Origin: Pedobacter sp.
GTDB taxonomy: Bacteria > Bacteroidota > Bacteroidia > Sphingobacteriales > Sphingobacteriaceae
Direction: 5' to 3'
DNA length: 8,969 bases
Assembly: GCA_004295885.1 (NCBI GenBank)
Contig: SEDG01000074.1
Span: 1 to 8,969 of the forward strand
A model generated the notes under the pieces. The model made no database searches. It saw only the letters and a list, made by a program, of their open reading frames with translations, and had not been told where the DNA came from. Shown here piece after piece: positions 1-7,700 of the stretch (the first letter of the stretch is position 1; the number at the start of each line of letters is the position of its first letter). Both the position numbers and the translations under genes were made by a program.

Positions 1-830
1 GGTTTAGCGATGGTGAGTTTCAGCCTTCTTTTGATGAATCAATTAGAGGAAGTGATGTTTTCTTGGTTCAATCTACCTATCAGCCGAGCGATAATTTAAT
101 GGAACTTTTGTTAATGGTTGATGCCGCAAAAAGAGCATCAGCACATTACATCACGGCAGTTGTTCCTTATTACGGGTTATCCCGCCAGGATAGAAAAGAT
201 AAACCACGTGTAGCAATTGGCGCAAAACTGGTAGCTAATTTATTAAAAACAGCAGGTATCCACCGTATTATGACGATGGATTTGCATGCTGCACAGATAC
301 AGGGTTTCTTTGATATTCCGGTAGATCACTTAGATGGATCGGTTATTTTTGTGCCCTACATCAAAAGCTTAGGCTTGCAAAACTTAACCATTGCTTCGCC
401 AGATATGGGCGGATCTTACAGAGCTCGTACTTTTGCTAAGTTTTTTAATGCCGAGGTTGTAATTTGTGATAAACGTCGTTTACGTGCCAATGAAATCGAA
501 TCTATGTCGATTATAGGTGACGTAACTGGACAAGATATTGTATTGATGGATGATATTTGCGATACCGCAGGTACTTTAGCTAAAGCAGCTGCTTTAATTA
601 TGGAAAACGGTGCAAATAGTGTAAGAGCAGTTTGTACGCATGCAGTTTTATCTGGTAAGGCGTACGAAACAATTGAGAACTCGATGTTAGAGGAATTGAT
701 TGTAACTGATACTATACCTTTAAAACAGGCAAGCCCTAAAATTAAGGTGCTAAGTACAGCTAAGTTATTTGCAAAGGCAATTGCCAATGTAAATGAGCAT
801 GGCTCGATAAGTGACCTGTTTAAGGTGTAG
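1..830 (+). CDS. prs: Ribose-phosphate pyrophosphokinase (PRPP synthetase), 5' end missing
   Basis: Makes phosphoribosyl pyrophosphate from ribose 5-phosphate and ATP in the cytoplasm, the precursor for purine, pyrimidine, histidine, tryptophan and NAD synthesis. The reading frame is open from the window edge (first full codon at 3), giving 275 visible residues that begin with FSDGE. In the E. coli enzyme that motif lies near residue 37, so about 35 residues are lost off the left edge and the full length would be about 310, normal for the family. Visible class I motifs are the flexible-loop segment RQDRKDKPR (visible residues 61-69), DLHAAQIQGFF (93-103), SPDMGG (132-137) and the PRPP-binding loop DDICDTAGT (183-191). 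The TTG at 63 is not the start, because homology continues upstream of it. No terminator lies before rplY 105 bp downstream, so co-transcription is likely. Recognition is secure; only the start is unseen. Confidence 0.97.
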   Translation, partial: FSDGEFQPSFDESIRGSDVFLVQSTYQPSDNLMELLLMVDAAKRASAHYITAVVPYYGLSRQDRKDKPRVAIGAKLVANLLKTAGIHRIMTMDLHAAQIQGFFDIPVDHLDGSVIFVPYIKSLGLQNLTIASPDMGGSYRARTFAKFFNAEVVICDKRRLRANEIESMSIIGDVTGQDIVLMDDICDTAGTLAKAAALIMENGANSVRAVCTHAVLSGKAYETIENSMLEELIVTDTIPLKQASPKIKVLSTAKLFAKAIANVNEHGSISDLFKV

Positions 831-905
831 GGATAAACGTTAAGCGTATTGCGGTAAGCGGTTTGAACGCTCAACTCTAATCGCTCAGCGCTAAACGGTA
901 AAGAG
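831..905. repeat. Degenerate TAAACG/TAAGCG-type spacer repeat
   Basis: The prs-rplY spacer is built from variants of a six- to eight-base word: TAAACG, TTAAGCG, GGTAAGCGG, TTTGAACGC, CTCAGCG and CTAAACGG follow each other with little other sequence. It is markedly richer in CG dinucleotides than the AT-rich tail at 906-935 that leads into rplY. No reading frame, tRNA fold or clear promoter was found in it. Similar word-drift spacers are, from general knowledge, frequent in Sphingobacteriaceae and Flavobacteriaceae genomes; any function is unknown. The repeat call is visual and its ends are approximate. Confidence 0.5.
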
Positions 906-935
906 AATTTAATTACAAATTTAAATATAACAAAA

Positions 936-1517
936 ATGAAAACAATCGCAATTAGCGGTTCTCCAAGAGAGAACGTAGGGAAACGCGATGCTAAAGAGCT
1001 TCGCTATGAAGGTAAAGTTCCTGCAGTATTGTATGGTGGTAAAGAGCAAATGCACTTTGCCGTATTAATAACAGACTTAAATGCTGCTATTTTTACTCCA
1101 GAAGCTAACTTTTTAGAAATCACTATCGGTGGTACTAAAGTTAAAGCTATCATCAAAGAAGCTCAATTTCATCCATTAACAGATGTTTTATTACACGTAG
1201 ATTTTCTTCAGTTATTTGACGAGAAAGAAATCACGATGGAAATTCCTGTTAAATTAACTGGAACTTCTCCAGGTGTTAAAATGGGTGGTAAATTAGTTCA
1301 AAAATTACGTAAACTACGCGTAAAATCATTGCCTAAAAGTATGCCTCAAGTAGTTGAGGTTAGCATTGCTAAAATGGAAGTTGGAAACTTATTCCGCGTT
1401 CGTGATTTGCAAAAAGGTGATTACGTCGTAACTAACACACCAGAAGATACAATCGTTTCTGTAGGTATGTCTAGAGCATTAAAACAAGCAGAAACTGAAG
1501 CAGCTAAAGGCAAGTAA
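936..1517 (+). CDS. rplY: 50S ribosomal protein L25/general stress protein Ctc (long form with TL5 domain)
   Basis: Binds 5S rRNA in the central protuberance of the large ribosomal subunit. At 193 residues it is the long Ctc/TL5 form, not the short E. coli L25 of about 94 residues. The N-terminal L25 beta-barrel covers roughly residues 1-92, with the family features GKRDAKELR near the start, the VPAVLYGG turn (28-35) and the HVDF motif at 87-90. The C-terminal TL5 domain covers roughly 95-185, including GTSPGVKMGGKL (109-120). A lysine- and alanine-rich tail closes the protein. The ATG is preceded by an AT-rich leader ending in ACAAAA, typical for this phylum where Shine-Dalgarno sites are rare. 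The gene lies between prs and pth, a conserved neighbourhood, and is followed 39 nt downstream by a strong intrinsic terminator, so prs-rplY transcription probably ends there. Confidence 0.96.
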   Translation: MKTIAISGSPRENVGKRDAKELRYEGKVPAVLYGGKEQMHFAVLITDLNAAIFTPEANFLEITIGGTKVKAIIKEAQFHPLTDVLLHVDFLQLFDEKEITMEIPVKLTGTSPGVKMGGKLVQKLRKLRVKSLPKSMPQVVEVSIAKMEVGNLFRVRDLQKGDYVVTNTPEDTIVSVGMSRALKQAETEAAKGK

Positions 1518-1556
1518 GCAATTGGCAGTTTTGAGTTAGCAGTTGCTAAACTATTT

Positions 1557-1593
1557 AAAGCGGTAAAGGAGAAATTCTTTACCGCTTTTTTTT
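1557..1593 (+). terminator. Rho-independent terminator of the prs-rplY transcript
   Basis: A 12-bp perfect stem (AAAGCGGTAAAG at 1557-1568 against CTTTACCGCTTT at 1577-1588) is extended inward by a G-T wobble and an A-T pair and closed by a GAAA tetraloop at 1571-1574. The right arm runs into an uninterrupted T tract ending at 1593. The A-rich left base and T-rich right base could make it partly active on the opposite strand, but the polarity of the T tract and the position 39 nt after the rplY stop fit + strand termination. Confidence 0.93.
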
Positions 1594-1595
1594 AT

Positions 1596-1630
1596 CAGGA
1601 TTTTAGGATTTGCAGGATTTTCAAGATAAC
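1596..1630. repeat. AGGATTT tandem-like spacer repeat
   Basis: Two adjacent near-copies of a 17-18 bp unit begin CAGGATTTT at 1596 and 1613. Each contains a further AGGATTT-like half-unit (AGGATTTG at 1605; the degenerate CAAGATAAC at 1622). It starts immediately after the terminator. Repeats of the words CAGGATTT and AGGATTTG are, from general knowledge, seen in intergenic DNA of many Bacteroidota. No coding capacity or strong hairpin is visible. Confidence 0.55.
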
Positions 1631-1644
1631 AATGCAGCCTATTC

Positions 1645-1715
1645 GCTTTAGTCTTTTTTGCTTCTTCAGCTTTCTTTCTTTTGCTTTAGTCTTTGGTCTT
1701 TCAGCTTTTAGCTTT
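1645..1715. repeat. Pyrimidine-rich GCTTTAGTCTTT spacer repeat
   Basis: The 12-mer GCTTTAGTCTTT occurs exactly at 1645-1656 and again at 1683-1694. The 9-mer TTCAGCTTT occurs at 1665-1673 and 1700-1708, followed by another TAGCTTT ending at 1715. The + strand of this stretch is strongly T-rich and poor in purines. It runs up to about ten bases before the pth start, so it occupies the place where a pth promoter would be expected. Confidence 0.55.
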
Positions 1716-1722
1716 AAATTTA
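1692..1722 (+). promoter_or_regulatory. Possible Bacteroidota-type promoter for pth
   Basis: TTTG at 1692-1695 is followed after 19 bp by TAAATTTA at 1715-1722, close to the phylum's sigma-factor consensus (TTTG, about 19 bp, TAnnTTTG), with only the last base of the -7 box differing. A promoter is needed here because the preceding terminator isolates pth. Against it, the start codon is only four bases beyond the box, which would make the mRNA leaderless or nearly so, and the T-rich repeat background makes chance matches likely. Confidence 0.25.
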
Positions 1723-1726
1723 CAAA

Positions 1727-2287
1727 ATGAAATTTCTCATTGTTGGGCTAGGTAATATTGGTCCAGAATACGCTCATACCCGCCATAATATTGGTTTTGA
1801 CATTGCCGACCAACTGGTAAAAGATTTAGATGGAAGTTTTGAACTTTTAAAACTGGCTTATTATGCTGAAGTAAGTTTTAAAGGCAAAAAGCTACACGTA
1901 ATTAAACCAACTACTTTTATGAATTTAAGTGGTAAGGCAGTTAATTACTGGATGAAGGACCTAAAGATTGCACCAGAAAATGTTTTAGTTTTGGTTGATG
2001 ATTTAGCGTTGCCTTTAGGGAAACTAAGAATGAAATTGCAAGGTAGTAGCGCAGGACACAATGGCCTAAAAAGTATTGAAGAACTGTGTGGCGGTCAAAA
2101 TTATGCTCGTTTACGATTTGGTATCAGCGATAATTTTAGAAAAGGACAGCAAGCGGACTATGTATTAGGTTTGTTTGATAAAGACGAAAAGAAAGAGTTG
2201 CCAACTTTGATTAATCGTGGCGTAACGATGATCAAGAGTTTTGTAACCGTCGGCGCTGCCCAAACAATGACATTGTTTAATAAATAA
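1727..2287 (+). CDS. pth: Peptidyl-tRNA hydrolase
   Basis: Cleaves the ester bond of peptidyl-tRNAs that drop off ribosomes, recycling tRNA in the cytoplasm. At 186 residues it has the normal length for the bacterial Pth family. All the expected active-site residues are visible: the N-terminal KFLIVGLGNIGPEY strand and loop with N10, the catalytic histidine H20 in TRHNIGF, N66 in TFMNLSG (equivalent to E. coli N68), the aspartates at 91-92 in VDDLALPLG (equivalent to D93), and N112 in SAGHNGLKSI (equivalent to N114). The ATG at 1727 gives exactly the family N-terminus and is preceded by an A-rich leader. The stop at 2285-2287 is directly followed by the stop codon of the convergent kinase gene, leaving no room for a dedicated terminator between them. 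Confidence 0.97.
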   Translation: MKFLIVGLGNIGPEYAHTRHNIGFDIADQLVKDLDGSFELLKLAYYAEVSFKGKKLHVIKPTTFMNLSGKAVNYWMKDLKIAPENVLVLVDDLALPLGKLRMKLQGSSAGHNGLKSIEELCGGQNYARLRFGISDNFRKGQQADYVLGLFDKDEKKELPTLINRGVTMIKSFVTVGAAQTMTLFNK

Positions 2288-3880
2288 CTATTTCCTTACA
2301 AAACTTGTAATCTTATCGTATAGCAATTCTGGCTCAAAGGTTTTATTCAATACCTCGTTTGCTCCAGCATCGAGCGCAATTTTTTTATCGCTCTCCATAA
2401 TAGATGCCGAAAAAGTGATGATTGGAACATTTTCTTTCCCAGGAACTTCTCCATTTCTAATCAAAGCAATAGCCTGTAAACCATTCATTACTGGCATGTA
2501 ATTATCCATTAATATAAGGTCGTAATCGTTTTCTGACAGTTTCTCAAGTGCTTCCTTGCCATTTTCCACTACATCTGGCACAATCGCCCACTCCTTTAAC
2601 GTAGCAATTATGAGGTGCTTATTAATTGGGTTGTCTTCTGCAACTAAGATTTTAACATGTTTTAAAGGAGGGAATTGATTGCCTCTCAATGTTTTCGGCT
2701 CCTCTTTTTTAGCTTCTTCAACTACTTCATACCAATTAGTGAAGGAGAAAGTACTGCCCTTATTTATTTCACTTTCTACGTTTAATACACCACCTTTTAG
2801 TTTGGCTAGATTTTTAACGATCGACAAACCTAAACCAGTTCCGCCAAATTTAAGTGTAGTGTCATCACCCCCTTGTTCAAAAACTTCGAATACTTTGTGA
2901 ATATTTTCTTTTGGAATACCAATGCCAGTATCGGTAATTGAAAACTTGATACGTTTGTTGTTTCCTTTTTTATCGAGCACTTCGATTTTTAGTTTCACAA
3001 ATCCTTCATTAGTGAACTTAACAGCGTTACCAATCAGGTTCATTAAAATCTGATTTAATCTCAGCGAGTCAGCTAAAACTACTTTCGGCAATTCTTTATC
3101 TAACTCAAGTTTTAGCTCTATGTTTTTCGCTTTTGCCCCAATGCTTAATAAATTAATTACTGCATTGCCCAACTTCTCTAAATCAGTTTCAGTTCTGATG
3201 ATTTTAAATTTGCCAGCTTCAATTTTCGAAAGATCTAGTACATCGTTAATTATTCCTAATAGAGAGTTAGAAGAAATTTCTAGCAGGTCTATCAGTTCTT
3301 TTTGCTCTTCAGATAATGGAGTTTCTAATAATACATTTACTAAACCTATTATGCCATTTATAGGTGTACGTATTTCATGGCTCATGTTAGCCAAAAAATT
3401 TTCTTTTATTTTTTTTCCCTGTTCGGCTAGCTCTTTTGCTCTAATTAGTTCCTTTTGATAAGTTTCTAATTGTAAGTTTTTTGCTTTAATTTCTCTTTGG
3501 TTACGAACAAGTTGAACAAATGAGTCAACTTTTGCAGAAGTAACGTATGGGTTTAAAGGTTTATATAGATAATCAACAGCACCTGTATTTAACCCTCTTA
3601 CTGCATACTTAGTCTCAACAGAGATAGCAGTAACAAAAACTACCAATATATCTTTCGTTCTGGGATTGCTTTTTAAGATCTCTACCAGTTCGAAACCATC
3701 CATTTCTGGCATTTGTACATCAACTAACGCGATTGCTATATCTTTTTCCCAAGAAATGCGTAATGCTTCATTGGGTAAGGTTGTGCTAATGATATTGATA
3801 TCATCCCTATCTAACAACGCTTCGAGCGCAACCAGATTTTCGATTTTATCATCTACAATTAAAACGTTAATTTTTTCCAT
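2288..3880 (-). CDS. Soluble hybrid histidine kinase, REC-HisKA-HATPase-REC
   Basis: A 530-residue cytoplasmic hybrid kinase with no membrane segment, so its input must come through its receiver domains or protein partners. Domains in order: REC1 at about 4-125 (acidic D10/D11, phospho-acceptor D54 in LVDVQMP, T84, K107 in YKP); a helical linker at about 126-160; HisKA with phospho-accepting H168 in MSHEIRTP; HATPase with N-box N285, G1 DTGIGIP (317-323), F-box FEVFEQ and G2 GGTGLGL (346-352); REC2 at about 408-530 (D416, phospho-acceptor D459 in LMDNYMP, S491, K513). In REC2 the usual Lys-Pro is Lys-Thr. The ATG lies 7 nt after the cheR stop, pointing to translational coupling and a shared transcript. 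The likely role is a second relay station fed by the large upstream kinase through REC1. The signal and the target are unknown, and no DNA-binding domain is present. Confidence 0.93.
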   Translation of the reverse strand: MEKINVLIVDDKIENLVALEALLDRDDINIISTTLPNEALRISWEKDIAIALVDVQMPEMDGFELVEILKSNPRTKDILVVFVTAISVETKYAVRGLNTGAVDYLYKPLNPYVTSAKVDSFVQLVRNQREIKAKNLQLETYQKELIRAKELAEQGKKIKENFLANMSHEIRTPINGIIGLVNVLLETPLSEEQKELIDLLEISSNSLLGIINDVLDLSKIEAGKFKIIRTETDLEKLGNAVINLLSIGAKAKNIELKLELDKELPKVVLADSLRLNQILMNLIGNAVKFTNEGFVKLKIEVLDKKGNNKRIKFSITDTGIGIPKENIHKVFEVFEQGGDDTTLKFGGTGLGLSIVKNLAKLKGGVLNVESEINKGSTFSFTNWYEVVEEAKKEEPKTLRGNQFPPLKHVKILVAEDNPINKHLIIATLKEWAIVPDVVENGKEALEKLSENDYDLILMDNYMPVMNGLQAIALIRNGEVPGKENVPIITFSASIMESDKKIALDAGANEVLNKTFEPELLYDKITSFVRK

Positions 3881-3887
3881 GAGCTAG

Positions 3888-4730
3888 CTAAGAAGATGTG
3901 GTTAAGGGAATTTTTTGGTAAATATTATTTTTCTTATCGATGATTTTAAAACGTGCTAACAAACTTGAATCTCTAATACTTTCTTTAGATCCAAGGCATA
4001 AAAAGCCAAAATTAGCTAAACTATTATGAAAAAGTTCAATAACTCTATTCTGTAGGTCCTTGCTAAAGTAGATTAATACATTTCTACAAGAAATAACCTG
4101 AAATTCGTTAAATACGCCGTCTGAAATTAAATTATGCACAGAGAAAAGGGTATTTTTTTTAAGTGCTTGTTTAATGGCAGCAGCGTCATATTTAGCAGTA
4201 TAATATTGAGCGAGTGAGTTAACAGTACCCGTTGCTAAATAATTCTCAGAATATTGTTTCATCTGTTTCAAAGTATAGATACCATTTTTAGCTATGCCCA
4301 ACACTTTAGAGTTAACATCAGTGCCGTAAAAGAAACTCCTTTGATAAAGGTTTTCGTCAGCAAACAACATTGCAAACGAATAAAGTTCTTCACCTGTAGA
4401 GCAGCCAGCGTTCCACACTTTTATATGTTGATAAGAGCTTAAATAAGGAATAATATTTTCTTTAACTGATTTAAAAAACGAAGGGTCTCGAAACATTTCG
4501 GTAACATTTACGGTTACCTGAATTAAAAAATGTTCAAAATAATTAGCATCATTTGTTAACAATGTCCTTAAGTCAAACAGGCTTAATTTCTCCAGAATCA
4601 TTAATTTAGTTACTTGTCTTTTAAATGAGGCTTGGGAATATACGCTAAAATCGAAGTCATGGATTTTCCTAATGATTAAAATTAATTCATTTAACTCTTC
4701 ATTGTTAATAGTTAAAGATGATTGTTCCAA
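3888..4730 (-). CDS. CheR-type protein-glutamate methyltransferase
   Basis: Family members transfer a methyl group from S-adenosylmethionine to glutamate side chains, classically on chemoreceptors. The 280-residue protein has the CheR layout: an N-terminal all-helical domain (about 10-75), then VTEMFRDPSFF (76-86), the SAM-binding motif WNAGCSTGEELYS (106-118), YGTDVNSKVL (135-144) and CRNVLIYF (215-222). The usual GEEPYS is GEELYS here, one conservative-looking departure. The start is read as TTG at 4730: the frame is closed by a stop at 4752-4754, there is no ATG between that stop and the TTG, and the next in-frame ATG (residue 44) would delete half the N-terminal domain. The start lies 13 nt after the stop of the large kinase gene. 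No cheB methylesterase and no chemoreceptor are encoded in the window, so the substrate is unknown and may be a kinase of this cluster. Confidence 0.93.
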   Translation of the reverse strand: MEQSSLTINNEELNELILIIRKIHDFDFSVYSQASFKRQVTKLMILEKLSLFDLRTLLTNDANYFEHFLIQVTVNVTEMFRDPSFFKSVKENIIPYLSSYQHIKVWNAGCSTGEELYSFAMLFADENLYQRSFFYGTDVNSKVLGIAKNGIYTLKQMKQYSENYLATGTVNSLAQYYTAKYDAAAIKQALKKNTLFSVHNLISDGVFNEFQVISCRNVLIYFSKDLQNRVIELFHNSLANFGFLCLGSKESIRDSSLLARFKIIDKKNNIYQKIPLTTSS

Positions 4731-4743
4731 TGCTAGATATTTT

Positions 4744-7700
4744 TTAATTGCTTAACCAAACTCTCATCATAGAAAGTAACTTGTCAATATCTACTGGCTT
4801 AGATATGTAGTCGTTTGCACCAGCTTCAATACATTTTTCCCTGTCATTCTTCATTGCTTTGGCGGTTAAAGCAATAATTGGAAGTTTTGAAAACTTTTTC
4901 TCTTTTCTGATGGCTGCCATTGCTTCGTAGCCATCCATCTCAGGCATCATGATGTCCATCAAAACTAAATCAATTTCTGGGTTTTCATCTAGTTTCTCAA
5001 TAGCCTCACGACCATTATTTGCGATAACGATTTTCATCTCATAGGCTTGTAAAGCGGTAGATAAGGCGAAAATATTACGCATGTCATCATCCGTAACCAA
5101 AATCGTTTTGTCCTTTAAAGCCTTTTCTAACGTTGATAAACTTTTCACTTCCTTAACCGTAGTGGGTTTTTGCTTGGTATTCAGTTTATTCATAAATAAA
5201 CTTACTTCATCAATTAGCCTATCATTGGATTTGTCGGTTTTTAACACCATGGCCTCAGAGTAGCGCATAATTCTATACATCTGCTCCTTTTCTAGCTCCA
5301 TTGCCGTATTAATTACTACCGGGATGTGCAATCTGGCTGGATCGGCTTTTATCTTATCTAACAAATCGAAACCAGAAATATCTGGAAGATTTAAATCAAG
5401 GATGATACAATCAAATTTATCTACTTCTAGGGCGGCTAAAGCTTCTTTTCCTGAATAGACTTGTGTTACTTCGGCGCCTCTATCTAACAGTTGCTGTGCT
5501 AATAGCTGACTTTGGGTTTCTTGGTCTTCGATTAATAATACTTTATTGAACTGTTGGGCAATAGAGAAATTTGAAAGCGAATTAAATGCTGTTGCTAGTT
5601 CCTTCTCATCAATTGGTTTTTTCAAAAAGCCAATTGCACCTTCTTGTTTGGCCTTGCTTAATTTTTCATCCCTAGCAGACATGATATGCACGGGGATATG
5701 TTTGGTAATTGGATTGGCTTTCAGCTTTTTAAGAATCGTCCATCCATCCATTACAGGAAGCATAATGTCTAATATAATGGCATCTGGAACCTGACTAATG
5801 GCCATATCTAAGCCAACATCTCCACTATGTGCAAGAATAGGTTCAAAACCTTTTTCCACTGCATAGTCTTTTAAAATGTCAGCAAAATTGATGTCGTCTT
5901 CTACTATTAACAAAAGATTTTTTTCTCTTTCAATTTTAAATGGGGTGTTAAAATTGATCGGTTCTGCTATCTCTTGTACCTCTTTAATTTCAACCTCAGT
6001 ATCAGCTAGGTCTGTAGTGGCATGTTTTACTGGAATAAATAAGGTAAATATACTTCCAGTGCCTAATTCGCTTTTAATCTGTATTTCGCCACCTAAAATT
6101 TGTGCTATTTCCTTGCTGATAGATAAGCCTAAACCAGTACCTCCGTATTTTCTACTTGTAGAACCGTCAGCTTGTTGAAATGCCTCGAAGATAACTTTTT
6201 GTTTATCTGCCGAAATTCCAATTCCAGTATCAACAATCTCAATTGCTATAATTGGTTCTAGGCTATTTCTTAACTGTTCCGAATAAAAAGAGGTTTCTTT
6301 ATCAGGAGTAGTCATGTTTAAGGTTACGGACCCACTTTCTGATGTAAATTTGAAAGCGTTTGACAGCAGATTTTTGATAACTTGCTCGAGCCTACCTTGA
6401 TCTGTTGTAATACTAACTGGTAAATCTTGTGAAAGATTAACTTCAAATTTGACCTTCTTATTTTTCGCCACCTCATTAAACAAGGCTTCCATGTTTTGTT
6501 TAATTTCAATTGGCCTTACCGTTTCTATGTTAAGGTCTATTTTACCAGCCTCAATTTTCGATAGATCGAGAATATCATTAATTAGGTTTAACAAATCTGT
6601 ACCTGCGTTGTGTATTACACCCGCATATTTGATTTGATCATCATTTAAATTATCTGGTTTGTTTTCCTTTAATATTCTGGCTAGTATTAAAATGCTATTT
6701 AAAGGGGTGCGTAATTCATGGCTCATATTTGCCAAAAACTCCGACTTATATTTACTAGAAATTTCAAGCTCTTTTGCTTTCAAGCCCATTGCTTCCCTTG
6801 CCTGATTAATGGAGACGTTTTTCTCTTCTAATAGCAGGGCTTTTTCTTCAAGTTCTAAATTGGTTTGTCTTAGTTCTTCCTGTTGTACCCTCAGTTCTTC
6901 TTCAGATGCTTGCAACTCCTCATTCGTAGTACGCAACTCTTCTTGTTGCGCTTCTAGTTCCTCTGCCTGTTGTTGGGTTTGCTCGAAAAGATCACGTAAA
7001 ATTACCCTAGAAAAGGCACTATTGATTGCAATGCCAACATTTTCAGCTATTCCAGTTAGAAATAATTGTGTGGCTTCGTTGGGAATGTTGTTTAAGCCTA
7101 ATTCGATTACAGCAATGGATTCATGTTGAAATAAGATTGGACAAAGGTGAATGTAACGCGGAGGGGTAGACCCCAATCCTGAGCTAATTTTAATATAATC
7201 TGCAGGTACATCACTTAGTAGTTTTGCTTTTTTCTCTAAAGCAACTTGACCAATAAATCCATCCCCTAAACTGTAGTTTTTTTTGATACCCTTTGCAGTG
7301 TAGGCATAAGTTCCATTTAAGTGAAAACCCTTTTCCTTGTCGCCCATAAAGATGGCTCCAATAGGTGCGTCGAGGTAATTACAAATGCTCGAAATGATAT
7401 GATTTGCTAATTCTTCGACTTCTTGTTCTCCACGCATAGCCTCATTTACAAGCTTCACGCCAGATAGTAGCCAATTTTTTTGCTCATTTTCAGAAGAAAG
7501 TATTTCTAATTGTGTGTTATTTTTACGAATCTGTACCTCGGTTTCCTTCTGCTGATCGAAAGTTTTGCGGATATAAGAGAGCAAAAACAAGATTAAACCA
7601 AAAATCACTACCGAACTTATAATGATGATCAGCGTTGTTCTCTGACTACTTTGTTGTGTATCTGATTTACGTTGGGCCAATAGTCGCTCTTCAATCCCAA

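Noticed and set aside
63..830. A shorter prs starting at the TTG at 63
   Set aside because: The family-conserved FSDGE segment is read in the same frame upstream to the window edge, so the gene is truncated by the window and does not start internally.
416..874. 152-residue open frame on the - strand opposite prs
   Set aside because: It overlaps the strongly conserved PRPP synthetase frame and reads through the spacer repeat, with no recognisable domain.
831..935. Possible small RNA or tRNA in the CG-containing prs-rplY spacer
   Set aside because: No cloverleaf, T-loop motif or stable long stem could be drawn; the sequence is explained by degenerate short repeats.
2296..2310. Hairpin TTACAA-AAC-TTGTAA just beyond the pth stop, considered as a terminator
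   Set aside because: Only six AT-rich pairs with no T tract on either side, and it lies inside the 3' end of the convergent kinase coding sequence.
6324..6509. 61-residue out-of-frame reading frame on the - strand within the large kinase, considered as a sign of frameshift
   Set aside because: The kinase frame is continuous through HisKA and HATPase with all motifs intact, so this is a shadow frame.
6809..7129. Ser/Cys-rich open frame on the + strand that could look like a small cysteine-rich protein
   Set aside because: It is antisense to the GAF and Glu-rich coiled-coil part of the large kinase; the Ser and Cys runs are the complement of repeated Glu, Gln and Leu codons.
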